DNA of 64,000 nucleotides, from contig CAWCWN010000004.1 of NCBI GenBank assembly GCA_963799245.1, positions 62,001-126,000 on the forward strand, read 5' to 3'. Shown here one piece after another: positions 25,269-34,371 of the stretch. Source of the stretch: CAWCWN01 sp963799245 (GTDB lineage: Bacteria > Chloroflexota > Ktedonobacteria > Ktedonobacterales > Ktedonobacteraceae). A program made the translations under genes and the position numbers. Within the stretch, counting starts at the first letter, position 1; each line of letters opens with the position of its first letter. The notes beneath the pieces were generated by a model. The model worked only from the letters and a program-made list of their open reading frames with translations. It ran no database searches and had not been told where the DNA came from.

Positions 25269-25547
25269 ATGGAGTTTTTCCTCGTGATGATTTCTGTGCC
25301 CCTGTTTTTACTGATCTTACTGGCGTTTGCGCTGTTTGTGCTAGCGCACTACCCCAGGCGTGAGCCGGCACACAGCGCGCCTCCCGCGGCGGGCGCCCCC
25401 GGCGGCCCCGGTTTGCCGCAAGCCGGAACGTCCAGCAGTGCGGACACAGGCCCCTACAATATCGTTGGCTGGGGGGTGACGCTCTTAGCCTATGCGGCCT
25501 TTGTGGTCGCGATGATCAGCGAATTCAAGCTACACAAGGAGAAATGA
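25269..25547 (+). CDS. Small two-helix membrane protein in the bd oxidase operon
   Basis: 92 residues. An N-terminal transmembrane helix (FFLVMISVPLFLLILLAFAL), a Pro/Gly/Ala-rich linker (SAPPAAGAPGGPGLPQAG) and a C-terminal helix (VGWGVTLLAYAAFVVAMI) ending in a Lys-rich tail. AAGGAGGG precedes the ATG. Its position between cydB and the GMC gene (3 bp gap after it) suggests an oxidase accessory subunit or an anchor for the dehydrogenase, but no family is recognised. Confidence 0.75.
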   Translation: MEFFLVMISVPLFLLILLAFALFVLAHYPRREPAHSAPPAAGAPGGPGLPQAGTSSSADTGPYNIVGWGVTLLAYAAFVVAMISEFKLHKEK

Positions 25548-25550
25548 GCT

Positions 25551-27104
25551 ATGGCTACACCCTACGATGTCATCATAATCGGGACCGGCGCGGGAGGCGG
25601 CACGCTCGCTCGTCACCTGGCCCCCTCTGGCAAGCGCATCCTGCTGCTTGAGCGCGGCGACTGGCTGCCGCGTGAGCTCGCGAACTGTGATGCCGAAGCG
25701 GTCTTCGTCAAGAACCGCTATGTCTCGCAGGATAACTGGTACGACAAGGACGGCACGTCCTTTCAACCGCAGGGGCACTACTTCGTCGGCGGCGCAACCA
25801 AGCTCTACGGGGCGGCCCTCTACCGCCAGCGCAAGGAAGATTTCGGCGAACTGCGCCATGAGGGTGGCATCTCGCCCGCCTGGCCCATCAGCTACGACGA
25901 GATGGAGCCCTACTACAGCAGGGCCGAGCAGCTGTACCAGGTCCACGGGGCGCGCGGGGAAGACCCCATTGAGCCACCGAGCAGCGCGCCCTATCCCTAC
26001 CCGGCGGTCTCCCATGAGCCGCGCATCCAGCAGCTCTCCGACGACCGGGCCAAGGCGGGCTACCATCCTTTTCACGCCCCCTGCGGGATCATGCTCAACG
26101 AAGGCAATCGACCCTACAGCACCTGTATGCGCTGTGAAGCGTGTGATGGCTTCCCCTGCATCGTGCATGCCAAATCCGATGCCGAGGTGCTGGGCGTGCG
26201 CCCGGCGCTGGAACACCCCAACGTCACGCTGCTGACCAACGCCAGGGCCACGAGGCTCACGACCAACCCGGCCGGCACCTCAGTGACCGGTGTCGTCGTC
26301 GCGCACAATGGCCAGCGCGAGACCTACCAGGGCGATATCGTCGTGGTCGCGTGCGGCGCGACCAATTCGGCCAGCTTATTGCTCTCGTCGGCCAACGACA
26401 GGCACCCCAACGGGCTGGCCAACGGCTCCGACCAGGTCGGGCGCAACTATATGTTCCACAACAGTGTGGCCGTGCTGGCCGTCTCCAAAGAACCGAACCC
26501 GACGCAGTTCCAGAAAACGCTGGGGCTCAACGACTTTTACTTTGGCATGGAGGGCTTTGAATACCCGATGGGCAACATCCAGATGGTGGGCAAGTCCGTG
26601 GGGTCGATGTACAAAGGTGAAAAGCCGATCGAGACGAAGCTGGCGCCGATGTTTACGCTCAGCGATATCGCGCGCCATGCCGTCGACTTCTGGCTCTCCA
26701 CCGAGGACCTGCCCGACCCCAACAACCGGGTCAGTGTCGACAGGGAGGGGCGGGTCACGTTGAGCTATACGCCCAACAACCAGGTCGCCAAGCAGAAGCT
26801 CTACGACAAACTCAAATCGATGCTCAATCACCTGGGCATGCACCCCGACCACCTGATCCCGCGCAATGTCTACATGAAGAACGAGATCCCGCTGGCCGGG
26901 GTCGCGCACCAGGCCGGGACGGTGCGCTTCGGCAAAGACCCGCAGTCGTCTGTGCTGGATGTCACCTGCAAGGCGCACGAGCTGGATAACCTGTACGTGG
27001 TCGATACCAGCTTTTTCCCCAGTATTAGCGCGATAAATCCGGCTTTGACGGCCATGGCCAACGCCCTGCGCGTGGGCGACCACCTCCTCGCACGGCTGCA
27101 GTAA
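25551..27104 (+). CDS. GMC-family FAD oxidoreductase
   Basis: 517 residues. FAD motif DVIIIGTGAGGGTLARHLAP, GMC signature VGGATKLYGAALYR, and a C-terminal HQAGTVRFGKDP...NLYVVDTSFFPS with His and Asn of the active site in the last third (NPALTAMANALRVGDHLL). A Cys-rich insertion CMRCEACDGFPC around residue 188 is typical of a subgroup related to gluconate or glucose dehydrogenases. The start overlaps the ribosome site of the preceding stop. It probably oxidises a sugar or polyol and delivers electrons to the quinone pool used by cydAB. Confidence 0.9.
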   Translation: MATPYDVIIIGTGAGGGTLARHLAPSGKRILLLERGDWLPRELANCDAEAVFVKNRYVSQDNWYDKDGTSFQPQGHYFVGGATKLYGAALYRQRKEDFGELRHEGGISPAWPISYDEMEPYYSRAEQLYQVHGARGEDPIEPPSSAPYPYPAVSHEPRIQQLSDDRAKAGYHPFHAPCGIMLNEGNRPYSTCMRCEACDGFPCIVHAKSDAEVLGVRPALEHPNVTLLTNARATRLTTNPAGTSVTGVVVAHNGQRETYQGDIVVVACGATNSASLLLSSANDRHPNGLANGSDQVGRNYMFHNSVAVLAVSKEPNPTQFQKTLGLNDFYFGMEGFEYPMGNIQMVGKSVGSMYKGEKPIETKLAPMFTLSDIARHAVDFWLSTEDLPDPNNRVSVDREGRVTLSYTPNNQVAKQKLYDKLKSMLNHLGMHPDHLIPRNVYMKNEIPLAGVAHQAGTVRFGKDPQSSVLDVTCKAHELDNLYVVDTSFFPSISAINPALTAMANALRVGDHLLARLQ

Positions 27105-27166
27105 TATATGGCCAGACACTCTGCCGCGTGATTCAGTGATCGAGGAGTAAACACAGGAGATATAAG

Positions 27167-27418
27167 ATGAGCAAGAGCGATACCTCAACCTTTGGAACAC
27201 CACCTTCAGCTGAAGGTGGCATGGAATACACTGGAGTTCAGATCGGAAGTCGGGTACAGGTGACCAGTTATGGCCCTTTCAGAGGACTCAGAGGGACGAT
27301 CCGCACCGTCGATACGATTGCTGTTGATCTTGATGAGTCTCATTGTTTCTTCCAGATCGTTCTCGATGGCGCGTACATGCAGGAACCGATCTGGTTTGAA
27401 TCCGATGAGGTAGAGTGA
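27167..27418 (+). CDS. Small KOW-like beta-barrel protein, unknown function
   Basis: 83 residues. The central part GSRVQVTSYGPFRGLRGTIR has the Gly spacing of a KOW/SH3-like barrel, followed by VDTIAVDLDESHCFF and a C-terminal acidic end (FESDEVE). ACAGGAGATATAAG precedes the ATG. It lies 62 bp after the GMC gene and may be the last gene of the respiratory operon or an independent gene. No function can be assigned. Confidence 0.65.
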   Translation: MSKSDTSTFGTPPSAEGGMEYTGVQIGSRVQVTSYGPFRGLRGTIRTVDTIAVDLDESHCFFQIVLDGAYMQEPIWFESDEVE

Positions 27419-27437
27419 GTTGCTCCTGCTTCCGCCC

Positions 27438-29131
27438 TCACCATCTTAAATACAAGCGTATTCCCAGAAACGCTGCCAGAAGCAGGGAAACGATTGCCAG
27501 GAGATGGTCGTGAGCCCCATCAAAAAAGTAGGCACCGGCCAGACATGCCACAAACATCAGCGCTAAAGCAATAGGGAATGCGGTGGTAGCGCCATTCCTT
27601 TCACGTCTGCGAAAAGCCGTTGCACCGATACCGATATCTCCACCAAGATTAATCATGAACTGCCCTTTCTCTAGCTTGGTAAGGATGCCTTCGATTGAAC
27701 GTGGCATTTTCAAGAGCGTGTTCATGGTCTCTACTACCTGGCTGAGTAGCTGCTGCATAATCTTTCCAATCTCCTCTTTTGTATGCAACCCCAGGAATTT
27801 GCGCGCATAGGGGACAGCGACATCAATGAAGTTAAAATCAGGCGCAAGTCCTGTCGAGACACCAACCAGAGTGCTGATGGCTCGTCCAATATATGCGAAC
27901 TGTGCAGGAATCTGGAATGGTTGACCATACCACAGTTTCCCTACCTCGTCGGCCACGGCGGGAATATCCAATTCACGAACTTCTCCCAGCGTTATGCCGT
28001 AAAACCGCTCGAGCAAGCATGATAAGCCATGCTCCAGAGCGGGAATATTGGCACTCTGGCCGATAAACCCTAGCTGAGACAATGCCGGCTATCATCGTCT
28101 CTGTATCGCGTGTCAAAAAACTCAGAAAGAGCTCTTTCAGCGAATGTTTCATGGAACTGGTGAGAGAGGCCAACCATACCAAAATCCACAAATTCGATGA
28201 TTGGTCCATTGCCTGGAGCACCTGCTTTCACAAAGATGTTGCCTGGATGCGGATCGGCATGGAAGAAGCCCTCTTCAAAGAACTGGTGGAAGTAGGCCTG
28301 AACAGTCCGCTTTGCCACTTCAAGGCGGTCAATCCCTGCGGCCGCGAGCGCGGCATAATCGTTAATTTTGATGCCGTCGATCCACTCCAGGACCAGGACA
28401 CGGCGGGTCGTCAATTCTTCGTACACGGCTGGAATGTAAATGCCTGGATCATCCTTGAACATCTCCTGGAAGCGTTTGCAGTTCGCTGCTTCGCTCACGA
28501 AGTCGATCTCTTGAGAGATAGAACGTTCAAATTCACGATACACACCCAGTAGGTCGATGAGGTTGCTGGTGTCAACAAAGCGCATAATCACCTTGATCAC
28601 GAACTTGAGCGAGCTGAGATCCATGCGCACCATTTGATCGATGTTTGGCCGTTGCACTTTCACTGCTACCACTTCACCTGTGGAGAGGAGGACAGCCTTA
28701 TGGACCTGCCCCAGTGAAGCGGCAGCAGTAGCTTTGTGTTCCAAGATGCTGAAGATGTGCTCAACTGGCTTCCCCAGTTCCGCTTCGATGACTGCTACCA
28801 CGTGACTGAATGGCTCCGGGGGGACTTCATCCTGGAGCGAGGAGAGGACCGCCAGCGCCTGCTCCGGTAGAAGGTCGGCACGTGAGCTGAGGAATTGTCC
28901 AAGCTTGATCATCAATGCACCAAGCTTGATGGCGGTTTGACGAAAAGCGACCAGGACATCGATTAAAACATCGATATTTGGCTGAACATCGTATTTCCCC
29001 TTCTCATGAGCACGTATGACCCGTCGGCGTTCACGGTAGATGACCCAGATTGTCCACAGCAATAAGCGTGAAACGCGCAATGAGCGCACAGCTTGAGAAA
29101 ATCTAGATATTTTTACTGTTGTTAGACTCAT
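27438..29131 (-). pseudogene. AarF/UbiB-type ABC1 kinase-like protein, two frameshifts
   Basis: The N-terminal part includes the KxGQ-type motif (IKLGALMIKLGQFLSSRADL), the Ala-rich loop AAASLGQVHKAVL, Lys in VAVKVQRP and the catalytic GFFHADPHPGNIF and VDFGMVG. Near 28125-28140 and near 28094 the frame changes by +1 each. The bridging segment LKELFLSFLTRDTETMIA lies in the middle frame and the rest (SQLGFIGQSANIPALEHGL) in the third. The last 40 residues are two transmembrane helices. The family supports quinone biosynthesis or membrane lipid transport. The ATG at 29131 is a tentative start; TTG 29149 is in frame. Confidence 0.85.
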
Positions 29132-29190
29132 GTGAAGTTTTAGTGTCAAACTCTCTGTGATTGTAAGACCTGTTACAACGATGGTGAACT

Positions 29191-29637
29191 TTACGCGCTG
29201 GCCGCATTCACCGCAAAGGTGAAGATGCAGGGCGTTCGCATTGGGACGCTGCCACTTTCTCCACTGCTCTCGATATTGAAGAGAGTAACGGTGTAGTTCC
29301 CGGCAACCAATGGTGCTGACGGTGTCCAGATAAGCGTGTTACCGCCAGATGTGGTGATGGTACCTGCCAACGCTGTGCTCCCACGTTTCACAAGCATTGA
29401 GGAGGTAAAGTCCTGCCCGGCAGGCTGAATGTCACGATCAAATATCACCGTTACCGCTGCCGCTGCCGGACCACTTGCCCCTTTGGCAGGAGTGGTGGCT
29501 TGCACACGCGGCTCTAAGCGATTGTTGAGCGAGCGTGACTCGCGACTGCTTTTATTGAAGGTATCAATCACTTCGCCGGGTATATTCGTCGCCCAATTCA
29601 GAGCGTTTTTGGAGCTCGAGTACACATCACCTGGCAT
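29191..29637 (-). CDS. Protein with a bacterial Ig-like (SbsA/Big_5) domain
   Basis: 148 residues. The C-terminal 100 residues match the SbsA-type Ig fold: AVTVIFDRDIQPAGQDFTSS, LAGTITTSGGNTLIWTPSAP, LVAGNYTVTLFNI. The N-terminus has no signal peptide. It lies 40 bp after the coiled-coil gene and 60 bp before the AarF gene, all on the minus strand, so the three are likely one operon. A structural or surface-binding role is possible only as inference. Confidence 0.65.
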   Translation of the reverse strand: MPGDVYSSSKNALNWATNIPGEVIDTFNKSSRESRSLNNRLEPRVQATTPAKGASGPAAAAVTVIFDRDIQPAGQDFTSSMLVKRGSTALAGTITTSGGNTLIWTPSAPLVAGNYTVTLFNIESSGESGSVPMRTPCIFTFAVNAASA

Positions 29638-29676
29638 TCGACGAGCTATGTCCCAGGCTGAAGCCTGATCTGTGGG

Positions 29677-30015
29677 TCAATTCAACTCAAACACGTCGTC
29701 TACAAACGACGTAAACACATGAGCGGCTGAACGCAGCAAGACGAGTGAAGCGAGCGTGACACCACGGACAGCGCGTCTGGTTGTATCCGCGGCCTGGGAA
29801 GACGAAGCACGGATCCGATTCATGCTGCTATCGTTTGCAGAGTCAAGAGACTCTCGTGATGTAGTACCAGCTCGCGTCTGGGGACTCCTCAAATTGGCTT
29901 CCAGTTCATCCACACGTGCACGGAGCTGTCTACGAGCTAGTTCGTCTTCCAGTTCTTTAACCCTGGCTTGTAGTCGAGTCACTTCATCATCCGTTGCTTG
30001 AGAGTTGTTCATCAT
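29677..30015 (-). CDS. Coiled-coil protein with a C-terminal hydrophobic segment
   Basis: 112 residues. A strong heptad coiled coil (DDEVTRLQARVKELEDELAR, LRARVDELEANL), a Ser/Arg-rich middle and a hydrophobic helix (GVTLASLVLLRSAAHVFTSF) near the C-terminus. The start may be either Met of MMNN at 30012-30015. The motif copy at 30146 lies 131 bp upstream, with a CTCTCTAGAGAG palindrome (30114-30125) between. Function unknown. Confidence 0.6.
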   Translation of the reverse strand: MMNNSQATDDEVTRLQARVKELEDELARRQLRARVDELEANLRSPQTRAGTTSRESLDSANDSSMNRIRASSSQAADTTRRAVRGVTLASLVLLRSAAHVFTSFVDDVFELN

Positions 30016-30666
30016 GTACCTTTCTTGTTCGCGATTATGTCCACGAACGATTGCACTAAAGCGGGTAAGGCCTGCATCTGTGAAAGCACGACCCCCATGC
30101 CAGCTTCAGGTCGCTCTCTAGAGAGTACTTTGTTATGATAGAGATGACATCCTTAAAACATGCTATTTTTGCTTCCCCTGGTAAATGACTTGACGGAGAA
30201 GCGTCAGAACTGAGTTTTTTGCAACAGAATCATTCCTTGTAGTGTAACAAGCAGTATGCTCTTTACAGACGCTTCAACGGGAAGCGCGAACTCTTCTCAA
30301 CTATAAATCCTACTAGCAGTATAATATCCGCCTAGAAACGGGAAAGAGGAATAAGCAAGAATAGCTGGAGTTCGGGCCTGCTAATTATCCACATTACCAA
30401 AGGCAGCACTGGTTCAGACCTGCGAGATAACTTACACTCTCTGGAAGAAAGGCCTACAAGGTTGAGCATAGCAGTGAGAGACGAATATTTCGGCGATGTT
30501 GCAAACTATCTTTGTTTCTCACTCATTTTAGTGAAACAGAAATCACCCACTTGAGTGTTGGAAAAGACTGTTTCCCATGCTAACGTGTATCTAGAGAAGT
30601 ATAGGCTTTTCCCTTCGACCCTGGTGGGTTGTGAGATAACGTGTGCGAAAGGTAGGAATCACAAAC
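30016..30666. other. Divergent intergenic region
   Basis: 650 bp between the coiled-coil gene and the kinase fusion. It contains the 12-bp palindrome CTCTCTAGAGAG (30114-30125) and one copy of the six-copy motif. The rest is AT-richer than its neighbours with no supported gene. Confidence 0.6.
30146..30172 (-). promoter_or_regulatory. Copy 5 of the six-copy motif
   Basis: Minus strand: GCAAAAATAGCATG then TTTTAAGGATGTC. It is 131 bp from the downstream minus-strand gene start at 30015, like copy 2, and differs from copy 2 at only a few positions. Confidence 0.55.
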
Positions 30667-33213
30667 ATGGCCAGGAGTATAGACCTCGCGGGCCAACGCC
30701 AGGGGAATTACAGGCTCATCCGCCTGCTTGGCTGCGGGTCCTTTGCCGACGTGTACCTGGCTGAACACCTCTATCTGAACACTCGTGTGGCCGTAAAAAT
30801 CCTGCATGCCCAGCGCGGGGGGTATGGTAGCGAGGACTTCCTCAGCGAAGCACGCTATGTAAGCAACCTGGTGCACCCGCATATCATTCGCATTCTGGAC
30901 TTTGGCATCGAGGATACAACGCCATATCTTGTCATGGACTATGCGTCCCACGGCAACCTGCGCCGACTCTATCAGGCCGCTACGTCGCTCCCACTGGCCA
31001 GCGTGATCTCTTACGTCATGGCCATCGCCTCGGCCTTACAGTATGCCCACGACCAGCATGTGATCCATCGCGACCTCAAGCCGGAAAACGTGCTGTTGGG
31101 GTCCAGGCACGACGTCCTGCTCAGCGATTTTGGCCTGGCATCGCTCACATCTCCCACTGAGGGTCCCCAGGTGCAGGAGCGCCTGGGGACCCTTGCCTAC
31201 ACGGCTCCCGAGCAGATGCGCGGCCGGCCCTCGGCCGCCAGCGATCAATTTGCCCTGGCGGTCATCGTCTACGAGTGGTTGAGTGGCCAGCTCCCCTTCC
31301 AAGCAACCGCCTCCCAGCTCTCGCAGCAGCAGATGTACGCGCCTCCACCACCCCTGTGTGAGCAACGCCCGGAGCTTCCCGTTGGGGTGGAGCAGGTCGT
31401 CTTGCAGGCGTTATCCACAGATCCAGCACTGCGCTTCGTGGATGTCCTCACCTTTGCCAGCGCCCTGGCAGAGGCCAGCCAGGCGCGCGCTCCTTTGACA
31501 GCTGCCACGGATGCTGCCGGTCCGCATCCCGCGCGTCTCTTTTTCCAGAACATCCCGCTTCCTCTCACGCCGCTGCTGGGACGTTCGGAGCAACTACAAG
31601 CGGCCCGCAACCTCCTTGCGCATTCTGAGGTGCGGCTGCTCACCCTGACAGGTCCACCGGGTGTAGGCAAGACACGGCTGGCGCAGCAGCTTGGCATAGA
31701 GATGCAGCAAGCATTCCGTCACGGCGTCTGTTTTGTCTCGTTGGCAGCCATCAGCGCCAGCGAGCTCGTCATACCCACCATCGCGCACACCCTGGGTTTG
31801 TCCGGTGATATGAGAGGAGAAGAAGGCGATAGGCTGCAGGCCTTCCTGTACGAGAAGCAGCTCTTGTTGCTCCTGGATAACCTTGAGCAGGTACTTGGGG
31901 CAGCGTCCAGGCTCGTTGAGCTGCTCTCGTCCTGTCCGCACCTGAAGGTACTGGCCACAAGTCGTTCCATCCTGCATATCAGCGGGGAATACGAATTTGT
32001 GGTGCCTCCGCTGCCTCTCCCTGATCTGCAGCACCTGCCATCTTGTGAAACGCTCTCACAGATCGCATCCATAGCACTCTTTGTTCAGCGAGCGCAGGCC
32101 ATCCAATCCAATTTCCAGCTGACCGAGGGCAATACACGTCCTATCGCCGAGATTTGTCACCGCCTGGATGGCTTGCCGCTGGCTCTCGAACTGGCGGCTG
32201 CTCGCACGAAGCTTCTTCCTCCCACAGCCCTGCTGACCCGCCTGGAACATCGGCTCGCGGTCCTCACAGGTGGGCGAAAAGATGCCGCAGCGCGGCAACA
32301 GACGCTACGCCGGATGCTGGACTGGAGCTATGACTTCCTTACCGCTGAGGAGCAGCGCTGCTTCAGGCGGCTCGCCGTCTTTATTGGTGGCTGCACGTTA
32401 GAAGCGGCGCAGGTTGTTTGCACGGAATTCTCCGATCTTTCTACCCCGGTCCTGGATCTTGTGACCTCCCTGCGAGAGCAAAGCCTGCTTCTACGCCAGG
32501 ATGTGTCGGTGACTGAGGAGCCGCGCCTGCTCCTGCTGGAGACGCTGCGCGAGTACGGACTGGAGATGCTGGAGACTGCGGGTGAACTCGAGCAGTGCCG
32601 GCGGGCGTATGCGACATATTACCTCACGCTGGCTCGCCAGGCCGAGCCAGCGTTCTTTGGAGCGCAGCAACAAGCATGGCTGAAGCGTGTTGCTGCAGAC
32701 TTCGAGAACATGAGCGCCGCCTTCGACTTTTTCCGGCGCCACGGCGATCAGGCAAAGATGCAGATCCTGGCCAGCACAGCCTTCTGGTTTTTTGCACGAC
32801 AAGCTAACCTCAGCGAGGCAAGCCGCTGGGCTGAACACCTCGTGCAAGCAGAGACGGCCGTGAGCCAGGCGCAAGCAGATGCCCGGGTCATGGCAAATGT
32901 TCTGAATCCTATGGCCTCTGAACCCACCAGATCAAACAGAGCAGCCAGGGGCAAGGGGCCGGGAAAGGGTCGCCGGCAGAGACCACTTGTCGCCGCAACC
33001 TCTTCTCCGCAGAAGCTCCAAAGCAAGTTGACGAGCCGCGAGGTTGAAGTGCTGCGCCTGATTGCACAGGGACTGACCAATAACCGGATCGCCGACCTGC
33101 TCGTCTTGAGTCCTCATACCGTCAATGTCCACGTGCAGTCGATCTATGGGAAACTCGGGATCTCTACACGTGTTGAGGCCACTCGCTATGCCCTCGAACA
33201 CCGGCTGATTTAA
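30667..33213 (+). CDS. Ser/Thr kinase - STAND ATPase - LuxR HTH fusion regulator
   Basis: 848 residues from ATG 30667 (AGGTAGGAATCACAAAC upstream). Kinase domain 15-270: Gly loop LGCGSFADVYLAE, Lys44 in VAVKIL, HRDLKPENVLL with Asp136, DFG at 154-156, APEQ. A NB-ARC/AAA-type domain follows: P-loop GPPGVGKTRLA (329-339), LLLLLDNLEQVL, LATSRS, GLPLALELAAARTKLL. The middle is helical, and the C-terminus has a LuxR/GerE helix-turn-helix (LTSREVEVLRLIAQGLTNNR, LSPHTVNVHVQSIYGKLGIS). Kinase, nucleotide switch and DNA-binding output are in one chain, so it is a self-contained signal transducer. The target and the inducer are unknown. Confidence 0.92.
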   Translation: MARSIDLAGQRQGNYRLIRLLGCGSFADVYLAEHLYLNTRVAVKILHAQRGGYGSEDFLSEARYVSNLVHPHIIRILDFGIEDTTPYLVMDYASHGNLRRLYQAATSLPLASVISYVMAIASALQYAHDQHVIHRDLKPENVLLGSRHDVLLSDFGLASLTSPTEGPQVQERLGTLAYTAPEQMRGRPSAASDQFALAVIVYEWLSGQLPFQATASQLSQQQMYAPPPPLCEQRPELPVGVEQVVLQALSTDPALRFVDVLTFASALAEASQARAPLTAATDAAGPHPARLFFQNIPLPLTPLLGRSEQLQAARNLLAHSEVRLLTLTGPPGVGKTRLAQQLGIEMQQAFRHGVCFVSLAAISASELVIPTIAHTLGLSGDMRGEEGDRLQAFLYEKQLLLLLDNLEQVLGAASRLVELLSSCPHLKVLATSRSILHISGEYEFVVPPLPLPDLQHLPSCETLSQIASIALFVQRAQAIQSNFQLTEGNTRPIAEICHRLDGLPLALELAAARTKLLPPTALLTRLEHRLAVLTGGRKDAAARQQTLRRMLDWSYDFLTAEEQRCFRRLAVFIGGCTLEAAQVVCTEFSDLSTPVLDLVTSLREQSLLLRQDVSVTEEPRLLLLETLREYGLEMLETAGELEQCRRAYATYYLTLARQAEPAFFGAQQQAWLKRVAADFENMSAAFDFFRRHGDQAKMQILASTAFWFFARQANLSEASRWAEHLVQAETAVSQAQADARVMANVLNPMASEPTRSNRAARGKGPGKGRRQRPLVAATSSPQKLQSKLTSREVEVLRLIAQGLTNNRIADLLVLSPHTVNVHVQSIYGKLGISTRVEATRYALEHRLI

Positions 33214-33276
33214 AACCCACAAGTGAGCGCCGATCGCGTCATTTCTGGTAGCCATGTTCGACACTTTCCCAGGTCT

Positions 33277-34299
33277 TCACTTCCCGGAGCCATCCTCGCG
33301 CATTTGCACCGCCGCCTTACTCACCAGGGTAGCAATGTCGTTGGGGATGGCGCGTACGCCTTCAGCAAAGAAGGCATTCACTTCAGCTCCCAGCAGCAGA
33401 ATCAGGGCGAAATAATAGTAGAACACAATCAGGACGGCGGTAAAACCGAAGATACCAACGATGCCATTCAAAAAGTGCGACACGTAGAAGGGGAAAAACT
33501 GCATATATATTTGCAGCGCCGCCGCCGCCAGGAGCGCTCCCAGCCAGCCATGAAGAAGGCGGATCCGCCGGTTGGGGACGAAGACATAGATCAATTCGAA
33601 TAACAAAAAGGCGGGGATCATTCCAGCGAGGATGCCCTCCAGGAGTGAGAATATGGGGAAGTGCCACGGCAACGTTTGTGTTAACAGGGAGTACAAACGC
33701 GCCGGTAACGTCGAGGCAAATACCATCAGAGGAACCAGCAGGATAAACACGAGCATCATCGCAAACGCCATTATATTCTGCAGGAGCCACGGCCTCGGGC
33801 GGACCTGGTAGATGATGGCAAAGCACCCTTCGATGAGAATGAAGAGCCGCGAGCCAAAGAAGAGGGCGCTCAGTACGGCGATTACTCCCAGGACGCCAGA
33901 GGATTGCTCCAGGTTATTCAAGATGCTTGCCACGATTGTTCCCGGGTGTACCTCAGATGGAAGTGTGGCGCTCAGGGCATTCGTCACATTCTCAAGTACT
34001 TGCGGGCCAATATTTTTGAGCAGCAAGCCAAGGATCGAGAGCAGAGCCGCGACAATTGGAATAGTCGAGAGCAGCAGGTTATAGGCCAGGGAGCCGGACA
34101 GGGTCATCGACCAGTCGTTGTTGAATTTGATCACAAAGGACCTTACCTGCTGAATATAGCGGTTGTGTTGCCAAAATTCCTGGAGGAATGCCACGCGCTT
34201 AAAACTCTCCTTCCTGTCCCTGTAATCTTCAGCCCCAAACATCCCTGGTATTTTGTCTTGGAGATCCCACAGAGTCAACCGCTCGGCAATCGCTTGCAT
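33277..34299 (-). CDS. YihY/BrkB-family inner-membrane protein
   Basis: 340 residues with six transmembrane helices. The family pattern is seen in WSMTLSGSLAYNLLLSTIPI, LGVIAVLSALFFGSRLFIL, ALLAAAALQIYMQFF and the final YYYFALILLLGAEVNAFFAE. Homologues were misnamed ribonuclease BN and are now regarded as membrane proteins of unclear, possibly lipid-related, role. It lies 73 bp downstream of mntH on the same strand and could be cotranscribed. Confidence 0.85.
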   Translation of the reverse strand: MQAIAERLTLWDLQDKIPGMFGAEDYRDRKESFKRVAFLQEFWQHNRYIQQVRSFVIKFNNDWSMTLSGSLAYNLLLSTIPIVAALLSILGLLLKNIGPQVLENVTNALSATLPSEVHPGTIVASILNNLEQSSGVLGVIAVLSALFFGSRLFILIEGCFAIIYQVRPRPWLLQNIMAFAMMLVFILLVPLMVFASTLPARLYSLLTQTLPWHFPIFSLLEGILAGMIPAFLLFELIYVFVPNRRIRLLHGWLGALLAAAALQIYMQFFPFYVSHFLNGIVGIFGFTAVLIVFYYYFALILLLGAEVNAFFAEGVRAIPNDIATLVSKAAVQMREDGSGK

Positions 34300-34371
34300 G
34301 CACCTGTTACGCTGACGCTGAAATCCCCGTGATACGAGGAGCAGCGCCTGCAGGCGGACAAACTCGACACG

